The notes under the pieces: model-generated
Databases searched by the model: none
Told to the model about the DNA's origin: nothing
Seen by the model: only the letters and a program-made list of their open reading frames with translations
Assembly: GCA_963583905.1 (NCBI GenBank)
Contig: OY757317.1
Location: 89,501,899-89,565,898, forward strand
Direction of reading: 5' to 3'
From: Stenurella melanura
Lineage: Eukaryota; Arthropoda; Insecta; Coleoptera; Cerambycidae
Length of the DNA stretch: 64,000 nucleotides
Shown: in pieces, positions 34,246 through 46,892 of the stretch
Layout of the letters: every line of letters starts with the position of its first letter
How positions within the stretch are numbered: position 1 is the first letter of the stretch
Position numbers and translations under genes: made by a program

Positions 34246-35511
34246 AGCGGTGAAATGAAATGAGTTTTAAAAATGTTACACGAGTGTCAGTGTCAGATAG
34301 TTTGTTTGTTAAAGAGCCAAGAATAACGAAAGCTTAGACTGTTGATATTAGAAGAAATAACGAATATGATGTATTATTGGAGTTCGTTAGAGCGCCATTT
34401 CACAGTGTATGAGGGGCGTAACAAGAATGTTTTTATTTTGACTTTGATAAACATAACTAAAGCTTCACAATTGTAAATAATCACTCCGTTTACAACGCAC
34501 TGCTGACTAGAGATTAATTATTTCCGTACATTTTTGTCGAAGTGTGTTTAGGTAACTTACTGTCGAGTTAGTCAATATTAAAATAACTGATGTATGCGAG
34601 AACTTTACATGGCGATCATTCCAAAATTGTTTTGTCGTGGTACTATCATTGAAGCGGCTGCGCTTGTAACTAAATGAGTGGAACCGTTTTTTCCATCTCT
34701 GCCGCTGACTGACCGATCGCTTCACGCTAATCTAATTTGATACGTAATCGTCTGTGTTCTGAAACAGATAGTGACAAATGCGACCTTCACCGCACGATGC
34801 AGTTGAACAAAAGAAATACATTTATCAAAACGTTTATCAAGATTCGGGGAAACAGCAAGAATAACGACAATTTAGTATCTTTTAAAGTATTTTTGTGATG
34901 TTTATCCTTACCCAAATAAAGAAAAACTGCCAATCATATGAACAATAGCCGAAGCGAGTTTACAGGTTAAACCTATACCAAATTAAAGTTCATGACGGTT
35001 ACATTAAAAGTTCTGCTGGATACAACTTCATACGATAGGTCTTTCTAAGATTTGCAGGGTTCTGAAGTTCGAAAACAAAACATAACAAGTATTACATTTT
35101 ACATATCTTTCAATATTTCGCTCGATATGTTTGGTCGAATTTTGCCAATCAAAAGGAAAGGACAAAACATCTACTACACTGATGATTGTTTCTTAGTATT
35201 TTGGCAAAACACTTTGAACGACAACGAAACCAGCGGAATTTTTAGATCAAGAATACGTCTTTATTGAGGCATCTGACGAAGAGTATGAAGTGGTTAACTA
35301 ATGGTTAGGATTTCACCAATAATTAAGTATAAAAGCCTGTTTTACAATATCTGGTTAATTTCAAGGTCTTGGTTATCTTGTAGTTAAGAAACCCGGTAGA
35401 TGAAGTATTGGTAAACTAACAATTTGTGGTTAACTAAAAGTAAACAAGTGTCAATTACAGTTATATTTTTATTTCGTGAAGTGCTTTAGTTCTATTGCTA
35501 TTTTGCAAATA
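34246..35511. other. Unassigned stretch; may include 5' flank of a Harbinger element
   Basis: No motif seen. The last few hundred bases precede a Harbinger-type start codon and could be its terminal region, but I could not pair terminal inverted repeats. Confidence 0.35.
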
Positions 35512-35770
35512 ATGGATTTTGATATTTATGATTTGAATGATGAAGGTGAGGTTAGGAGGTCTAGAATATTTTATAATTTTTGAAGAATATGATCAAAAAG
35601 ATTTCTTTAATCGATTTCGACGCAGTCCAAGAACTGTTGAAAAGTTATTGAAGGAAATAGAAGAAATTAACGACTACTCATATATTGTAGGAAATACACT
35701 TCTCATCACACCGAACTTACTTTCTTATAAATTTCAAACAATACAATCACAGAGCTACAACTACAACTAA
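35512..35770 (+). pseudogene. PIF/Harbinger (HARBI1-like) nuclease N-terminus
   Basis: Starting at ATG 35512 the frame reads MDFDIYDLNDEGEVRRSRIF, then YNF and a stop. In the next frame the protein continues EEYDQKDFFNRFRRSPRTVE, then KLLKEIEEI. That order (MDFD start, an acidic and arginine-rich lead, then a ..F..RFR.S..TV..LL..IE segment) is typical of the N-terminus of insect Harbinger transposases, before the DDE domain. A single frameshift near 35575 breaks it, and similarity is lost after about 35730. The DDE domain and the partner MADF protein are absent. Confidence 0.6.
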
Positions 35771-38734
35771 CACGTAATAACATTAATTAAAACAAAAACA
35801 TTAAATTTATGACAAATTTCTCCTTCTTTTCTAAAATAAATTTTTGAACATGTGTTAAAATCCTAGAAAAGCTCGTACCAACTATTCACAACTTAAACTT
35901 AACTGTTGGTTAGATTACTGAACATAAAATAAACGTTGTTGTTTTTCACTGACAGATCAATTTTTGTGCATAAAAGATATCTTAAACTTCAGTTGTTTTT
36001 TTAAGGAGATGCTGTAAGCTGCCAGTGATTGATCCTCATGAATTGATGCAGCGCATTCAAAATTAAGTTTAACAAATTAATTAACAAAAATTGTTGCCCA
36101 GACAAGTTGTAATAGATATGAGAGATCTTAAACTTCATTTTAAAACAAAAATCAGGGTGTTCATAAAAATACAATTTTCAACAAAGTCTGTCAGAAACAA
36201 ATTAACAGACAGGCAGATTTTTCAACAATGGCTCATTATTTACCACAAATTGCGAAAATTTCAAGCAGGTGTTTTGAAAAGCAGAATCATTTTAACCTTC
36301 CCACAATAAAATTGTGGCAGGTTACTAAAATTGGTCCAAAATCGAAAATTGAGATAACAAACATAACAAATCTTTACGTTTTGAGGTCCCAGGAATCCAG
36401 AAAAGTGGTTTTTGAAAAATGTCTCTGTGTGTGTATCTGTGTTGGCACGATAGTGGCGAAACTACTGGATGGACTTGGATGAAACTTTGCATGAGGGTTT
36501 CTTTAGCGCTAGATCTGAAAAGGTTTTGGTTGAGATCGGATTACGTTTAGTGCCATTTTGGCCCAACAACTTGTTTATTTTATTATTACTTACAATTTGT
36601 AATCTAACCATTGGAAAGCAGTTAAAATTCATATTACAATAATATATTTGATTTAAAGGCATGTCATGACGACTGATTTGAATTGACTATCAGAGCTCGT
36701 AGCATTTGCTACTGCTACGAATCAAATTACAGTTAAAAAGTAGCAGACTGCTGTTTAGCAGCCCATCACTAATTTCAACCGGGTGGGGAGGTTCCAGTCG
36801 CTTCCAGTAGCTGCCGATTTTTTTAGCTAAATTCAAAAATTCATAAAAAATAACAATTAACAAATCTTTACTAGTCTGGTATGGCGGGCGGTACATGATT
36901 TTTACATGTTTCGCAACCATTTTCACCTTTTAAATTTGAGGTGTTCGATAGGGTACCTTTTTTGTCACGAGAGCTCGGTATATAAGAACCTTGCTTATTA
37001 TTAACGTGAGTATCCTACAAATAATATGGGTAACTAAGTTACCAGACTATATACGTAATTATGCGGTCGTACATTTTAAAACCTATGTAACAGAAACAGC
37101 CTAGACATGTATACTTCCATACTTAAGAAAGTTACTGACGACGTCAATAAAATCTAAGATACTTTCCCCCTTGTTTTTTATCGCCATCCCCAATGTTGAA
37201 CATCAAAAGTAATTACGGAACAAGATAAACTTTTAACGAGATGTGCCAAAAATTAGTGCTTTAATGACATTATGCTTGACAGCAAAGATGTTCCGATAAC
37301 GTGAACAGATATACGAGATAATTAAGGAAGTTTTAATAAAATACCACCCGAAGAGTATCGCGCATAGACGTACTTATTTTCCTTTAAAAGGTTCGTTAAT
37401 ACAGTTTCATTGTTTTAATAATGCCTATTAGTAGAATGTAACAAATATTTGTATCTTATTCTTCTTCTCTTTCCGTCCACAACATCTTATCATACGGTTT
37501 GTGATCCATCTATTATTCTAATTAGTATTCCTTTGCTATATACCGCGTCTGACAACATCACGTTCTGTCGAAATTGTCTGTTAGGAGTACGGCATCATTA
37601 AAGCTCTTTTCCGATCAGTTATATTTGAATACGTGTATATTGACAGCTGGCAGCTGTCAACTAGCTCTCAAATAGAAGGAATATATACAAGGTGTTTTGA
37701 AAAGATTGGGACGACGCACAGTGGGGCAAAAGCTACATTTGTGGACAAAAATCGCCTGCCAGCTCAAATTTTGACCAAATTTAATAAACTTTTTTTTTTA
37801 ACGCTCGTGAGGAATTTAGCTTCAACGCCCAACTGCTACAATTTTGAAATAAATAAAACATAACCCAAAAAATTAAAAATAATACTAGGCAATTTTTGTA
37901 CATAATTTTTATCTATATCAAGTGAATCTATTATCACAAAAAATATTATGTAAGTCCGAAGGTAGAAAATAGAGAAAAATACATTCGAATATGTGTTACA
38001 TAACCTAAATTTTTTTTAATAAATCAATTTTATTGGCTAACATCTCCTGTCAGCTTTATATTTAACCAAATTTGTTCTTTTTAATGTTCAGGCTGAATTA
38101 ATTTTCAATGGATATCTGCTACAAATTTGACAACAGTTAAACATAACCTAAAAAATCCAAAATAATAGCAGAACATTTTCTTTAAAGAAAATTTAGATAA
38201 TAGATAAATTACACAGTCACCACAAAAAAAATCTGGCTCGGGGGATCTGGCCATACTCACTATATGTTTTTGGGGTCGCTGAATCCGAATCCGAAGTCTA
38301 TTTAACTCAATCACAACAGGATTTTGCCATAACCTCAAAAACCCATAATTTAAGCGATTTTGACATTTCTCCACATAAATTGCTGTAACTTTTTCTAGAC
38401 AAAAATGACCCCCTCTTAAATCAGTGCAGTTTTCAAAATAAGTTTGGTTGCGTTATTTATTCATATTTTTACATTATTGAATTTTTGTGTTAGAAGATAG
38501 GATTAGTGAAATTTGTTGTTATCTTTTACTAATAGCTAGATAGATTTTGTTGAACTAAACTCATACTAAAATATTATTTTATAATTTGTAGTAACCTTTT
38601 TCTATTTATTTAACTGCACTATTGGCATTTACCGGATCATAATTCCAGCAGCCAAACGTTAAATAGTTTACTCAAATCCCTTTGAAAGCGAAGATAGCAT
38701 TTCAGAAAATCTACTCAAGTTATAGTCTCTTCTT
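35771..38734. other. Unassigned AT-rich stretch
   Basis: Contents are a perfect 19-bp palindrome TGACAGCTGGCAGCTGTCA (37641-37659), a foldback-terminus-like GCACAGTGGGGCAAAAG at 37717, and a GT-rich run near 36425-36445. Frames of 66-89 codons occur on both strands without any recognised motif. Confidence 0.35.
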
Positions 38735-39025
38735 GCTGCATGGAACGTCTGGAAGTATCACGCCATATCTCACGGTTATCTGTAAGACACGCGACCTCAC
38801 CAAAACATTTTCCTATCCTTGGTGACACCAGTCCAACGTTTTGGATGCCCTCTTCGCCTCTTGCCACCTGGCCTTCCCTGAACTACCAACCCACATCCCG
38901 AAAGCGTCAATATACCGTCTGTTAGTTTTCTTAAGGGTACAGCTGTCAGAGTCGTAAAGAGAGATGGAGAAGCCTAGAATATTGGCAAGCCTGATCTTTG
39001 TTCACCTCGTGATATTTCTGTTACG
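38735..39025 (-). pseudogene. Non-LTR retrotransposon C-terminal fragment
   Basis: On the minus strand the translation includes LYDSDSCTLKKTNRRYIDAF and then GMWV. This matches the conserved region after the reverse transcriptase in many LINEs (LYG.E.WTL...D.RRI.AFEMW). Stops and frameshifts on either side show decay. Only this short piece is visible, so clade assignment is open. Confidence 0.6.
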
Positions 39026-40429
39026 CTATATCTTACTCAGTAGGTTTCCAATATTGCCATCTGTGCTCTTCAATATTTGCAGTTATCGGTATTGCTTGCA
39101 TGGGCATCAACCGATTTGAAATTCTGCCCTAGAAATGTAGCGTTCTTAATGTATTATTGGAGACAACACAGCCCCAGCCGCTGTTATGAGTTCGAGTCTT
39201 TGTTGCAGCGGATGGCAATGTCGTCGAAGAGAATGGCTGTTGTGCTGTTACCTCTGTGTTGTGTCCTGATTGAATTGTGAAATAGCTGTACTTAAAATCC
39301 GCTAAGAAATGAATATAAATAAAGCGAACACCCTGTATATAAATCAAATTAAATTACACGCCATAATCAATCGAATCCACGGTGACGTGGGGAGAGAGAA
39401 CGTGTGGCATGTATTGATACCTACATCATGTTTTAATGTAATTAGTGCACTGTCAGATTTGTAAACAGAATTATCTAATTAAATAATACCAAATACATTT
39501 ACGAGTTGAATGAGAACAGAACAAATAAACAGATATTTGTTATTTTTGTTTGATTTGTGCTTCGCTCCACATTTTTATTCGATATACAATACGTGTCAAG
39601 TACAGTTTTTCTACCAATATAATTATTTTCTTTTTTTTCCACTTGTCATAATATTGAAAGAATTTTGCTTTAATAGGAACATGTGGTATATTGTTAGATG
39701 CAACCACAAATGAAAATAATTAATTTTTAGTGACGAATCCAAGTTCTGTTTGTAAAGAATATAAAATTCTAATGTATGGGCGCATTATGTTCCAAATGTT
39801 CAAAAACACGATATAACACGGATGTACTTCTTTAGGTCTACTTATTGTAGATGCTTTGAAGTTACAGAAACTTATTTTCCAACCCTTGTAAAAATTCGAG
39901 AGAGTAATAAAAGCTTATTATACATGCATTATAAAAACATAGTCAGGTAACTTATTACTACTTTTTTCTATCATATATGATATTCGTGAGCAGTACTTTT
40001 AGAGAAAGTTTGTTTGAAACACCCGTACTACGCCATTTCTACCTGCTTTGATTTAATCTCTGGCGATCTATCCTTATTGGTCCAGTGTACCACGGTAAAA
40101 ATATGGCATTGCCTCCGAATCCTATCAAGAAGCATGGAATTTCATGAAATTTTGGAATTAAGCTTTACTTACCCTCCACTTCATTCTCTACCCTATGCCG
40201 ATATGCGCAAATTATTCTTAGGTGGTGAAAACTACTTATTGCAAAAAGTTAATAAAATAATGAATTGAAGAATTTAATAAGTTAAAAAACGTTAATGGGG
40301 TTTGAATCAAGATTGTTTGATGTTTTAAGACACTAATTTTTATTTGTCAACCCTTATTTGATTCATTTACCTCCTATTATGAAAAATCATCCCTCATTAT
40401 GAAAAAATGGTACGTATTTATGTTATATA
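39026..40429. other. Unassigned stretch
   Basis: AT-rich. ACACCCTGTATA at about 39331 resembles a mariner-type right terminus, but no left partner was found. The frames listed by length here (67-84 codons) have no motif. Confidence 0.4.
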
Positions 40430-40431
40430 TA

Positions 40432-42258
40432 CAGTATGTCCGGTGATGTGGTAGACAAGAGGATAAACGGACCGGAAATTTCATTTTTCGAGGAGTCATT
40501 CTTTATGAAAAAATTTGCAAAAAATACTATTGTTGATGAAAAAAATTAAAATTGTATACAGTGTGTCCAAAATGTTTAAAATTCAAATTTTTTGCAACAG
40601 TAAAGTACCCAAATTTTAAAATTTTTAGCAAAATGCTATTTAAGACAATTATTTCAAATCATCGCATCTTCTAAGACATAACAGAAATAAATGATTACAC
40701 TGTCAATCAAAACGTCGTTGTCAGTAACTTTTAAAGATTTTGTTAGTTTACAATGTTAACAACGGAGCAAAGAACACATTTAATACATTGTTATGGTGAC
40801 GGAGATTTTTCATACAGATACGTTATTGAAAAATTTCATGAAAGGTTCTCCAATGTACCAGTAACCAAATGGGCGGTCTGCTCAAGAAATTTCGTGTAAC
40901 AGGATCCGTATTAGACAAAAAAAAAGTAAAAAATCCTACAATGAAGATGATGCAGCGATTCTAGTCGTACTGCAGTCTGTTAGAGAAAACCCCACAATGT
41001 CCTTGAGGAAACGAGCTACGCAACTACAGGTGGTCCAGAAAAGTACTATTCAAGAAATTTTAAAACAAAATAAGATACGCCCCTACAAACCCCATCATAA
41101 CCACACATTAGAAGAGGGTGATGATGGCAAAAGGTTGGATTTTTGTTTGTGGGTAGGGAGTAAGATTTTAGGTGGTAATAGGAGATTTCATAAATTTATA
41201 ATCTTCTCGGATGAGTCCACGGTTTCGACAAATGGAACTGTGGCATCACATGTCCGCTATTGGAGTGATGTCAATCCTATGTTCAGAATCCCAACCCGAC
41301 GTCAATATTTTTAAAAAGTGAATGTTTGGTGCGCTGTTTCCTATTATGGTATAATAGGACCATATTTCTTTGATAATACTTGTAGAAATTCTTATTTAAA
41401 TATGTTAAATACTTTTTTTTCTGATCATTTGTGACAACTGCCAGCAAATTATAGAGATAATATGTACTTCCAGCAAGATGGATGCCCAGCTCATTATGCT
41501 GCAGAAGTAAGGGGGTGGCTTGATTTGGAATTTGGACACAAATGGATCGGGCGAAGTGGTCCAGTTTTATGGCCCCCAAGAAGTCCCGACCTTACGTTGG
41601 CAGATACGCACTACCTGCACTGCACTACCAAATGATGTGGACATTTTAAAACAAAGAATTACACAAGCTGTAGAAGCAATATCCCTAGAAGTGCGGAGGA
41701 GTTATGACTATCTTAGAGCCCAACTGGAAAAATGAGTCCTTCATGGTGGAGCGGTGTTTGAATAATAATTGTTATGATCTATTTTTATGAATGATACCTT
41801 AAATTATAATCATGTATTGGTTGCTGTTTATAGTATTTTGTTAAATGTTTTATTTAGTAATTTGAAATAAATAATTATGTATTCTTTGTCTCGTTTTTTA
41901 CATTGTAAACTAACAAAATCATTAAAAGTTATAGCAAAAAAATTATTGGAAAAAATTCTTTTAAAATTATTTAAAAAAATAATTTAAAACAAAAAAAATT
42001 ATGATATCCAAATTTAATGAAAAACAATATCTTAGGAGATGCGATGATTTGAAACAATTATCTTAAATAGCATTTTGCTAAAAACTTTAAAATTTCGGTA
42101 CTTTACTGTTGCAAAAAAATTTGAATTTTTATCATTTTGGACACACTGTATACAATTTTAATTTTTTTTCATCGACAATCGTATTTTTTCAGCAAGCAAA
42201 TTTTTTCATAAAGAATGACTTTTCCTCGAAAAATGAAATTTTCGGTCCGGACATACTG
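40432..42258 (+). mobile_element. Full-length, inactive mariner-type element with ~230-bp inverted repeats
   Basis: The left end CAGTATGTCCGG and right end CCGGACATACTG are inverted, with TA on both sides (40430-40431 and 42259-42260). Inverted similarity runs inward about 230-250 bp, as far as TTTCAAATCATCGCATCT on the left and AGATGCGATGATTTGAAA on the right. That is long for a mariner, whose ends are usually near 30 bp. The transposase pseudogene occupies 40753-41735. Confidence 0.85.
40753..41735 (+). pseudogene. Mariner-superfamily transposase, multiply broken
   Basis: The product would cut and paste its own element. The N-terminal helix-turn-helix region (MLTTEQRTHLIHCYGDGDFS, then VIEKFHERF and, after a shift, KKFRVTGSVLDK) resembles the Pfam DUF4817 domain of insect transposases. 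Next come STIQEILKQNKIRPYK and then the first catalytic aspartate in FIIFSDESTVSTNG. KVNVWCAVSYYGIIGPYFFD leads to the second in MYFQQDGCPAHYA, and RSGPVLWPPRSPDLT contains the third. By my count 36 residues separate the last two aspartates. The C-terminus LKQRITQAVEAISLEVRRSY is typical. All three catalytic aspartates survive, but at least two frameshifts (near 40885 and about 41560) and in-frame stops (including after RRQYF at 41312) inactivate it. Confidence 0.85.
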
Positions 42259-42260
42259 TA

Positions 42261-43258
42261 AATTCATCTATGCTCCAAAATCTACCTACTCCGAAATTAG
42301 AAAAAAGCGCGATTGGTTTTTTCACAATAACTTACTTAATTTCTATGCTAGAAAGCTCATCAAAAAACCATTTTGTAGGAAATTCTATGACCTACGAGCT
42401 CGTAGTTTTCGAATTTCGTAAGCCTTATTTTTAAAAAGGCAACGTTTAAAGGGCTGCAAGATGATACCGGTCACACGCTAATGCGAACTTTGAAAGGCTA
42501 TATCTCAGTGAATGTGTAAGCTACAACAATAAAAAAAAACTAAATTTTCAGCAAGAAAATTCTAAATTTACTTTTTATTCACTAGCAATTTCTCCGTATC
42601 TTCGATAGTTTTTTAGTTATTTTGAAAAAAAGACGATTTTTTAAAAAATTCCAAAAATCCCTTTTCCACTTTAACCCTATTTTTTTTCAAAATTAAGCAT
42701 GCTAAATTGGTCAACCTTCTGGTTCCCATTACTAGTGCTTAAATAAAGTGAATCGTAAATGGTTTACGTTTAATTTCAATTAGGGTAGTAATGCCAAGGT
42801 TAGCATTGTTGTTTTTTCGACGAAAAAAATAGGAATCGACTTTATGTTCATCATAACTCCCTTAGTTTTTATGCTAGAGAGTTCTGCATCTCATTTTCAA
42901 GGTTTTTTTAAGTACTTTAAAAAAGGTATTATGCATTTTCCCCGTAAAATTGACCGTTTTCCTGTTATTCAATGTTGAATGTTTTACATTTTTCGTTCGA
43001 TATACAAGGCCTACTACCTTCAAGCAGCCATAACTCGGTTTGTATTGGGCCTACAGCAATAAAAAAAAAAAATCTTTTTGTTTTTTTATAAGCTACATTT
43101 TTGCTCCTTATACCTTTTTTGATAAAATGTAAAGTTTTTGAGTTATTCGTAAAAAACCGTTTGAAAACATGATTATTTTTAAGAAACATTGAAATTTTCA
43201 ATCACATTTAAAAAAAGTGTAGGTAATAAAAAGTTAAAAATATATTTTTTAAATTCAT
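42261..43258. other. Unassigned AT-rich stretch
   Basis: Rich in A and T runs. The 78-codon minus-strand frame at 42965-43201 has no motif. Confidence 0.4.
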
Positions 43259-43357
43259 ACACCTGGAAACCAAAAGCCTTGGGAGCGGTCAACTGAGCAA
43301 AGTAACTATACAATAGTGCTATATGACCGTCCCCAAAGCTTTTGGTTTCCAAGTGTT
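43259..43357. repeat. Long hairpin
   Basis: ACACCTGGAAACCAAAAGCC followed by TTGGGAGCGGTCA is matched by TGACCGTCCCCAAAGC followed by TTTTGGTTTCCAAGTGT. The arms are ~32 bp with few mismatches around a ~33-nt loop. Confidence 0.75.
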
Positions 43358-43378
43358 TAAAAAAAAAATTTACCTAAA

Positions 43379-44300
43379 GACATCTGGTTTCTTAGGCTAT
43401 TTTTGCGATTTACAAAAAACTTGTGGGTGATGGAGCTAAACGGACATCAGCTTCGTGCTCAGCACGTTAAAATACATAGGGATTACTACAGCGTGTCCCA
43501 AAAGTCCCGGAACGGTCAAATATATTGCAAACTGCTAATCTTTTCGGAAAACAGAAAAACAGTGTTCAATATTTTAAAATACCTATCCAACGACACCAAA
43601 GTCGACTCTCCCACTCCCCTCTGCAGGGGGGACGGGCAACTTTGAAAAATTAAATGAGAACCCCCATTTTTTTATTGAAGAAACGCATTGTACGGCTGAA
43701 ATTACGTAAGGTTCGCCTGGAAAATTTGTTTTGGATTCGCTACAGATGTCGCTGTAATCGCAAATAAGTAACTTAAAGGCGTAAGTTTGAAATAATCAGT
43801 TTACACCGGAAACAAAAAAACACTTGTTCAGTATTTAAAAGACCCTATCAAATGACACCAAAGTTGACCCCCCGCATCCCCCTGTGTGGGGGGAGGACGA
43901 GGGCAACTTTGAAAAATTAAATGAGAGCCCCCATTTTTTATAAAAACGTGGTGCTTATTTTAGGTGGCTCACGTAACGTGAGTCACGTTGTCTCAAACCA
44001 GCTTTAATGTTTTTCGTGCTCAAATTGATAGGTAACCGCCTTTTTCTTACCAAAGTCCTAACCGAAAGTAAACTTCATCGGTAACTTTCTGCAATACCTC
44101 AGGAGTTATCTCACCTGACACATCGCGTATTCTGTACTTTTAGATAGGTATTTTGCCCCCCTCCCCCTGTGATGGGGGTCAACTTTTTCCGAAAATATTA
44201 GCAGTTTGCGATATATTTGACCGTTCCGGGACTTTTCGGATACCTTGTATGTTACGTTTTTGTGGGCCTGTGTAATTGCTTCAGTTAATTTAATAATATA
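43379..44300 (+). repeat. Repeat shared with the 6.5-kb foldback, interrupted by a MITE
   Basis: 43379-43488 matches the right inner arm at 6655-6772 (GGTTTCTTAGGCTATTTT-like, GGGTGATGGAGCTAAACGGA, AATACATAGGGATTAC). The MITE at 43489-44247 then interrupts it at a TA, and sequence resumes at 44248. Confidence 0.6.
43489..44247 (+). mobile_element. 759-bp TA-flanked MITE with internal direct repeats
   Basis: The left end CAGCGTGTCCCAAAAGTCCC continues through GGAACGGTCAAATATATTGC, and the right end is the inverted version (GCGATATATTTGACCGTTCC, then GGGACTTTTCGGATACC). TA flanks both ends (43487-43488 and 44248-44249). The inverted ends are ~75 bp. Internally, GCAACTTTGAAAAATTAAAT with a C-run/G-run hairpin upstream occurs twice (about 43637 and 43907). 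Confidence 0.85.
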
Positions 44301-45843
44301 GTTTCCGTAAATGTGAAGAGAAATAGTAGTACGCCCATGGTTAATCTTTTTTTCAAACAGACTATGGTTAATGTTAAAGAGATCTCAACTTGTCATAAAT
44401 GACGAGATAGGTCCAGTCGCTCTGCCAGTTCAGGGTATTGTCGGAGACCAACGCTATTATTTTTGAAGTGGTAATTTCATCTCCATACGTGCCATAACAT
44501 AAACACCTTTGTATACGTGATGGCGGCAATCAATGTCCGCTGCCGGTAAATTTTTCCGATGTTTTCATTTTAAAAGTAAAACGATTGTAGGGCAAGCCTC
44601 GGTCGGGCTTGTAGGCATCAAAGTCGTCGCATTATAAATAAAATGTACACCGCGATGCCATTTATCACCTATCAAAGCTGAATATATTCTAAGAATTATA
44701 CCTATTTGACTTAATCAAGTGGACGGCATATTATAAACGGACAATAGTTTGTGATAATATTATTGATTGATTTGCTAGCGTAAGGTGGGCATTGCTGCCG
44801 ATTCCGGGCATCCATGGAGGTTTGTTCCAACACGCAGCTTGGTCGTCCGCCAAATACGCCCAAAGGACGGCCAAACCGCGTACCGGAACCAAACCTCGGA
44901 TGTTTTATATACCGCCGGACCGGCTGCATACGCTGGGTTGGACATGGGATATGCTTGTTGGCAGCGGCAAGAGCCACATGACGCATGGGGTAGGAATATA
45001 GGATGGGAAGTGTAAGTGTTTGTGAGATGCTTCTTTTAAGTTTCCATTATTAACCGTTCCACAGGTAAATATCCATTTACGGTGGATGTGCCCTATCTCA
45101 CGGTAAAAAAACTTTTTATGACGAGTTAGGAGAAAGAGGCCCGAGAGAATATTTTGCACACCCTGTATATTAATTTGTTTCTGTAGTAATTAGTTTTAAC
45201 TGCCGCTTTCCAATTCCGGGTATTTTCTATTTCATTACCTATATTTAATCATTTTTCAATTTTACTTTAAAAATGTTTTTCTCTATTGTTGAATAAACTA
45301 AAAACTAATAAATCTATTACAATTAATAGACTAGACAGGACTTATCTGTTTGTCCCCTTTGTATGTTTATGTTGGCAGCTTCCCTCTTTCTTCTGTAGTA
45401 TTCCCATACTACTTCCACTCATTTTCATCCTTCCGGATGTTGTTAAGTGGGTACCATCCACTTAAAAACTTCACTGAACCCTTGCTTTTCGATGTACTTT
45501 TAGCCACTTTTACACCGAGTTATTCAGATGCTGTTTTCCACACTTTATTATTAATTATTAATTTTGCTTGATTTCAAACTTATATTGCGTGAAGCAGAAT
45601 TTTTTTTAGCCACAATACCGTATAAATTTTATTTTATTCGCTTAAAGTTTAACTTGCCTCTATGTGATTTAAAGTGGAACGACTCGGCATGCGTCTGGTC
45701 TCTTTGAAGAACCGCTTCTTTCCACGGACAGTAATTTGTCATAATTGAAAAAAATTTTGACCAGAAATTTTGAAAAAAACATTGTTTGCGTGTATGGACC
45801 GTTTCTTGTATCTTGTAAACACGATCGATAACTGTTGTTAGAA
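44301..45843. other. Unassigned stretch with a GC-rich patch at 44785-45003
   Basis: 44785-45003 is clearly richer in G and C than its neighbours and is open in two plus-strand frames and one minus-strand frame. One plus frame ends in VGSGKSHMTHGVG, which superficially resembles a kinesin P-loop, but nothing upstream or downstream supports a motor domain. ACACCCTGTATA at 45164 resembles a MITE terminus. Confidence 0.35.
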
Positions 45844-46775
45844 GGAGCGAGCGTAGATACGTCTGGTATTCTGCTACGAAACTGCAGCAACGTCAAGCGC
45901 GGTTAGTACCAGAGTGGGTAAGCAAGTCCAGGGAAACACAGCGTTCTCGCTCCATCTTTTGACGACATGCGTAGAAGGTATGTAACTTTAGCCGGAGGTT
46001 ACATAGCGGATATACCATCCTTCAGAGGGGATTGTCTGCTAAATGTTAGGCAAGTAAAAGATCCCTACTCTTCGATAGAGAAGAGGTAGAATTTCCAGGT
46101 TGGGAGTAGGTCGTCTCCTGGCGCCAGTGATAGGCCTCAGTGCAGAAATAGGCCGGCGTTAAATAAGTGGAAAAAAAACTTTTGTTGGAGTTAATATTTC
46201 TGTATGTATGTAAAATAGCATGATAGAATTTTGCTTATTGAAATTGGGTCATAAGGGGTGATCGCCAAAGGCGTGTAAACAGTTATGTTTTATTTTAACC
46301 GTGTTTTATTATAGTTTTATAGCAATACGTTACTAAGGTTTTTGATTAAGCACTTATGCACTGCTATAGATACCGTGTGTATTTCAAATTCGAAAGAACT
46401 TTACGTATATCGGGTAATATATTGTTATTAAGTTTCTATTTCTCACTTATTTAACGTCGGCCAATTTTCGCTGTTGGGGCCAATCACCGACGCCATGAGA
46501 CCAGCTACCCCCAACCTGGATTTGTTGCCTAACATTTAATAGACAAGGGACCGGCTGCTTCACATCCCCTCCGAGGGGTGGTATATCCGCTATGTAACTC
46601 CCGCCTAAAGTTACATACCTACTACGCATGCCTTGATATATAAGCCGTTAGAAGATGAAGCGAGAATGTTGTATTTCCCTGGACTGGTTGGCCCATCCCG
46701 GTACCAACCGCGCTTGACGTTGCTGCAGTTTCGTATCGAAATACGAGTATCGGCAGACGATTCAACGCTCGCTCC
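45844..46775. mobile_element. Inverted pair related to the IS630-type flank
   Basis: The arms 45844-46173 and 46443-46775 are inverted copies. They share GAAACTGCAGCAACGTCAAG, GTCCAGGGAAA, ACATAGCGGATATACCA, AAATGTTAGGCAA and GACGTTAAATAAGTG-type blocks. The ~270-bp loop contains a segment (46190-46360) that recurs in direct orientation at 46893-47070, so the unit looks like a partial tandem plus inverted rearrangement. The inner half of the right arm is also similar to 59625-59880, behind the IS630-type pseudogene. Confidence 0.75.
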
Positions 46776-46892
46776 ATAAGGTATTTTTAATAACACTGTT
46801 ACGAATCGATTGAAAGTTGCAGTTAAGCATTGGCGAGAGGAATACCTATTAAAAATGATAACATCTGTTAGGCTAACATGGTTTGTTTCAGA

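Noticed and set aside
39180..39215. tRNA-like B box (GAGTTCGAGTC)
   Set aside because: No A box at the right distance and no cloverleaf; not a tRNA or tRNA-derived SINE on this evidence.
44792..45001. Kinesin-like P-loop (GSGKSHMTHG)
   Set aside because: The rest of the frame has no motor-domain motifs, and two other frames are equally open. The match is short and probably accidental.
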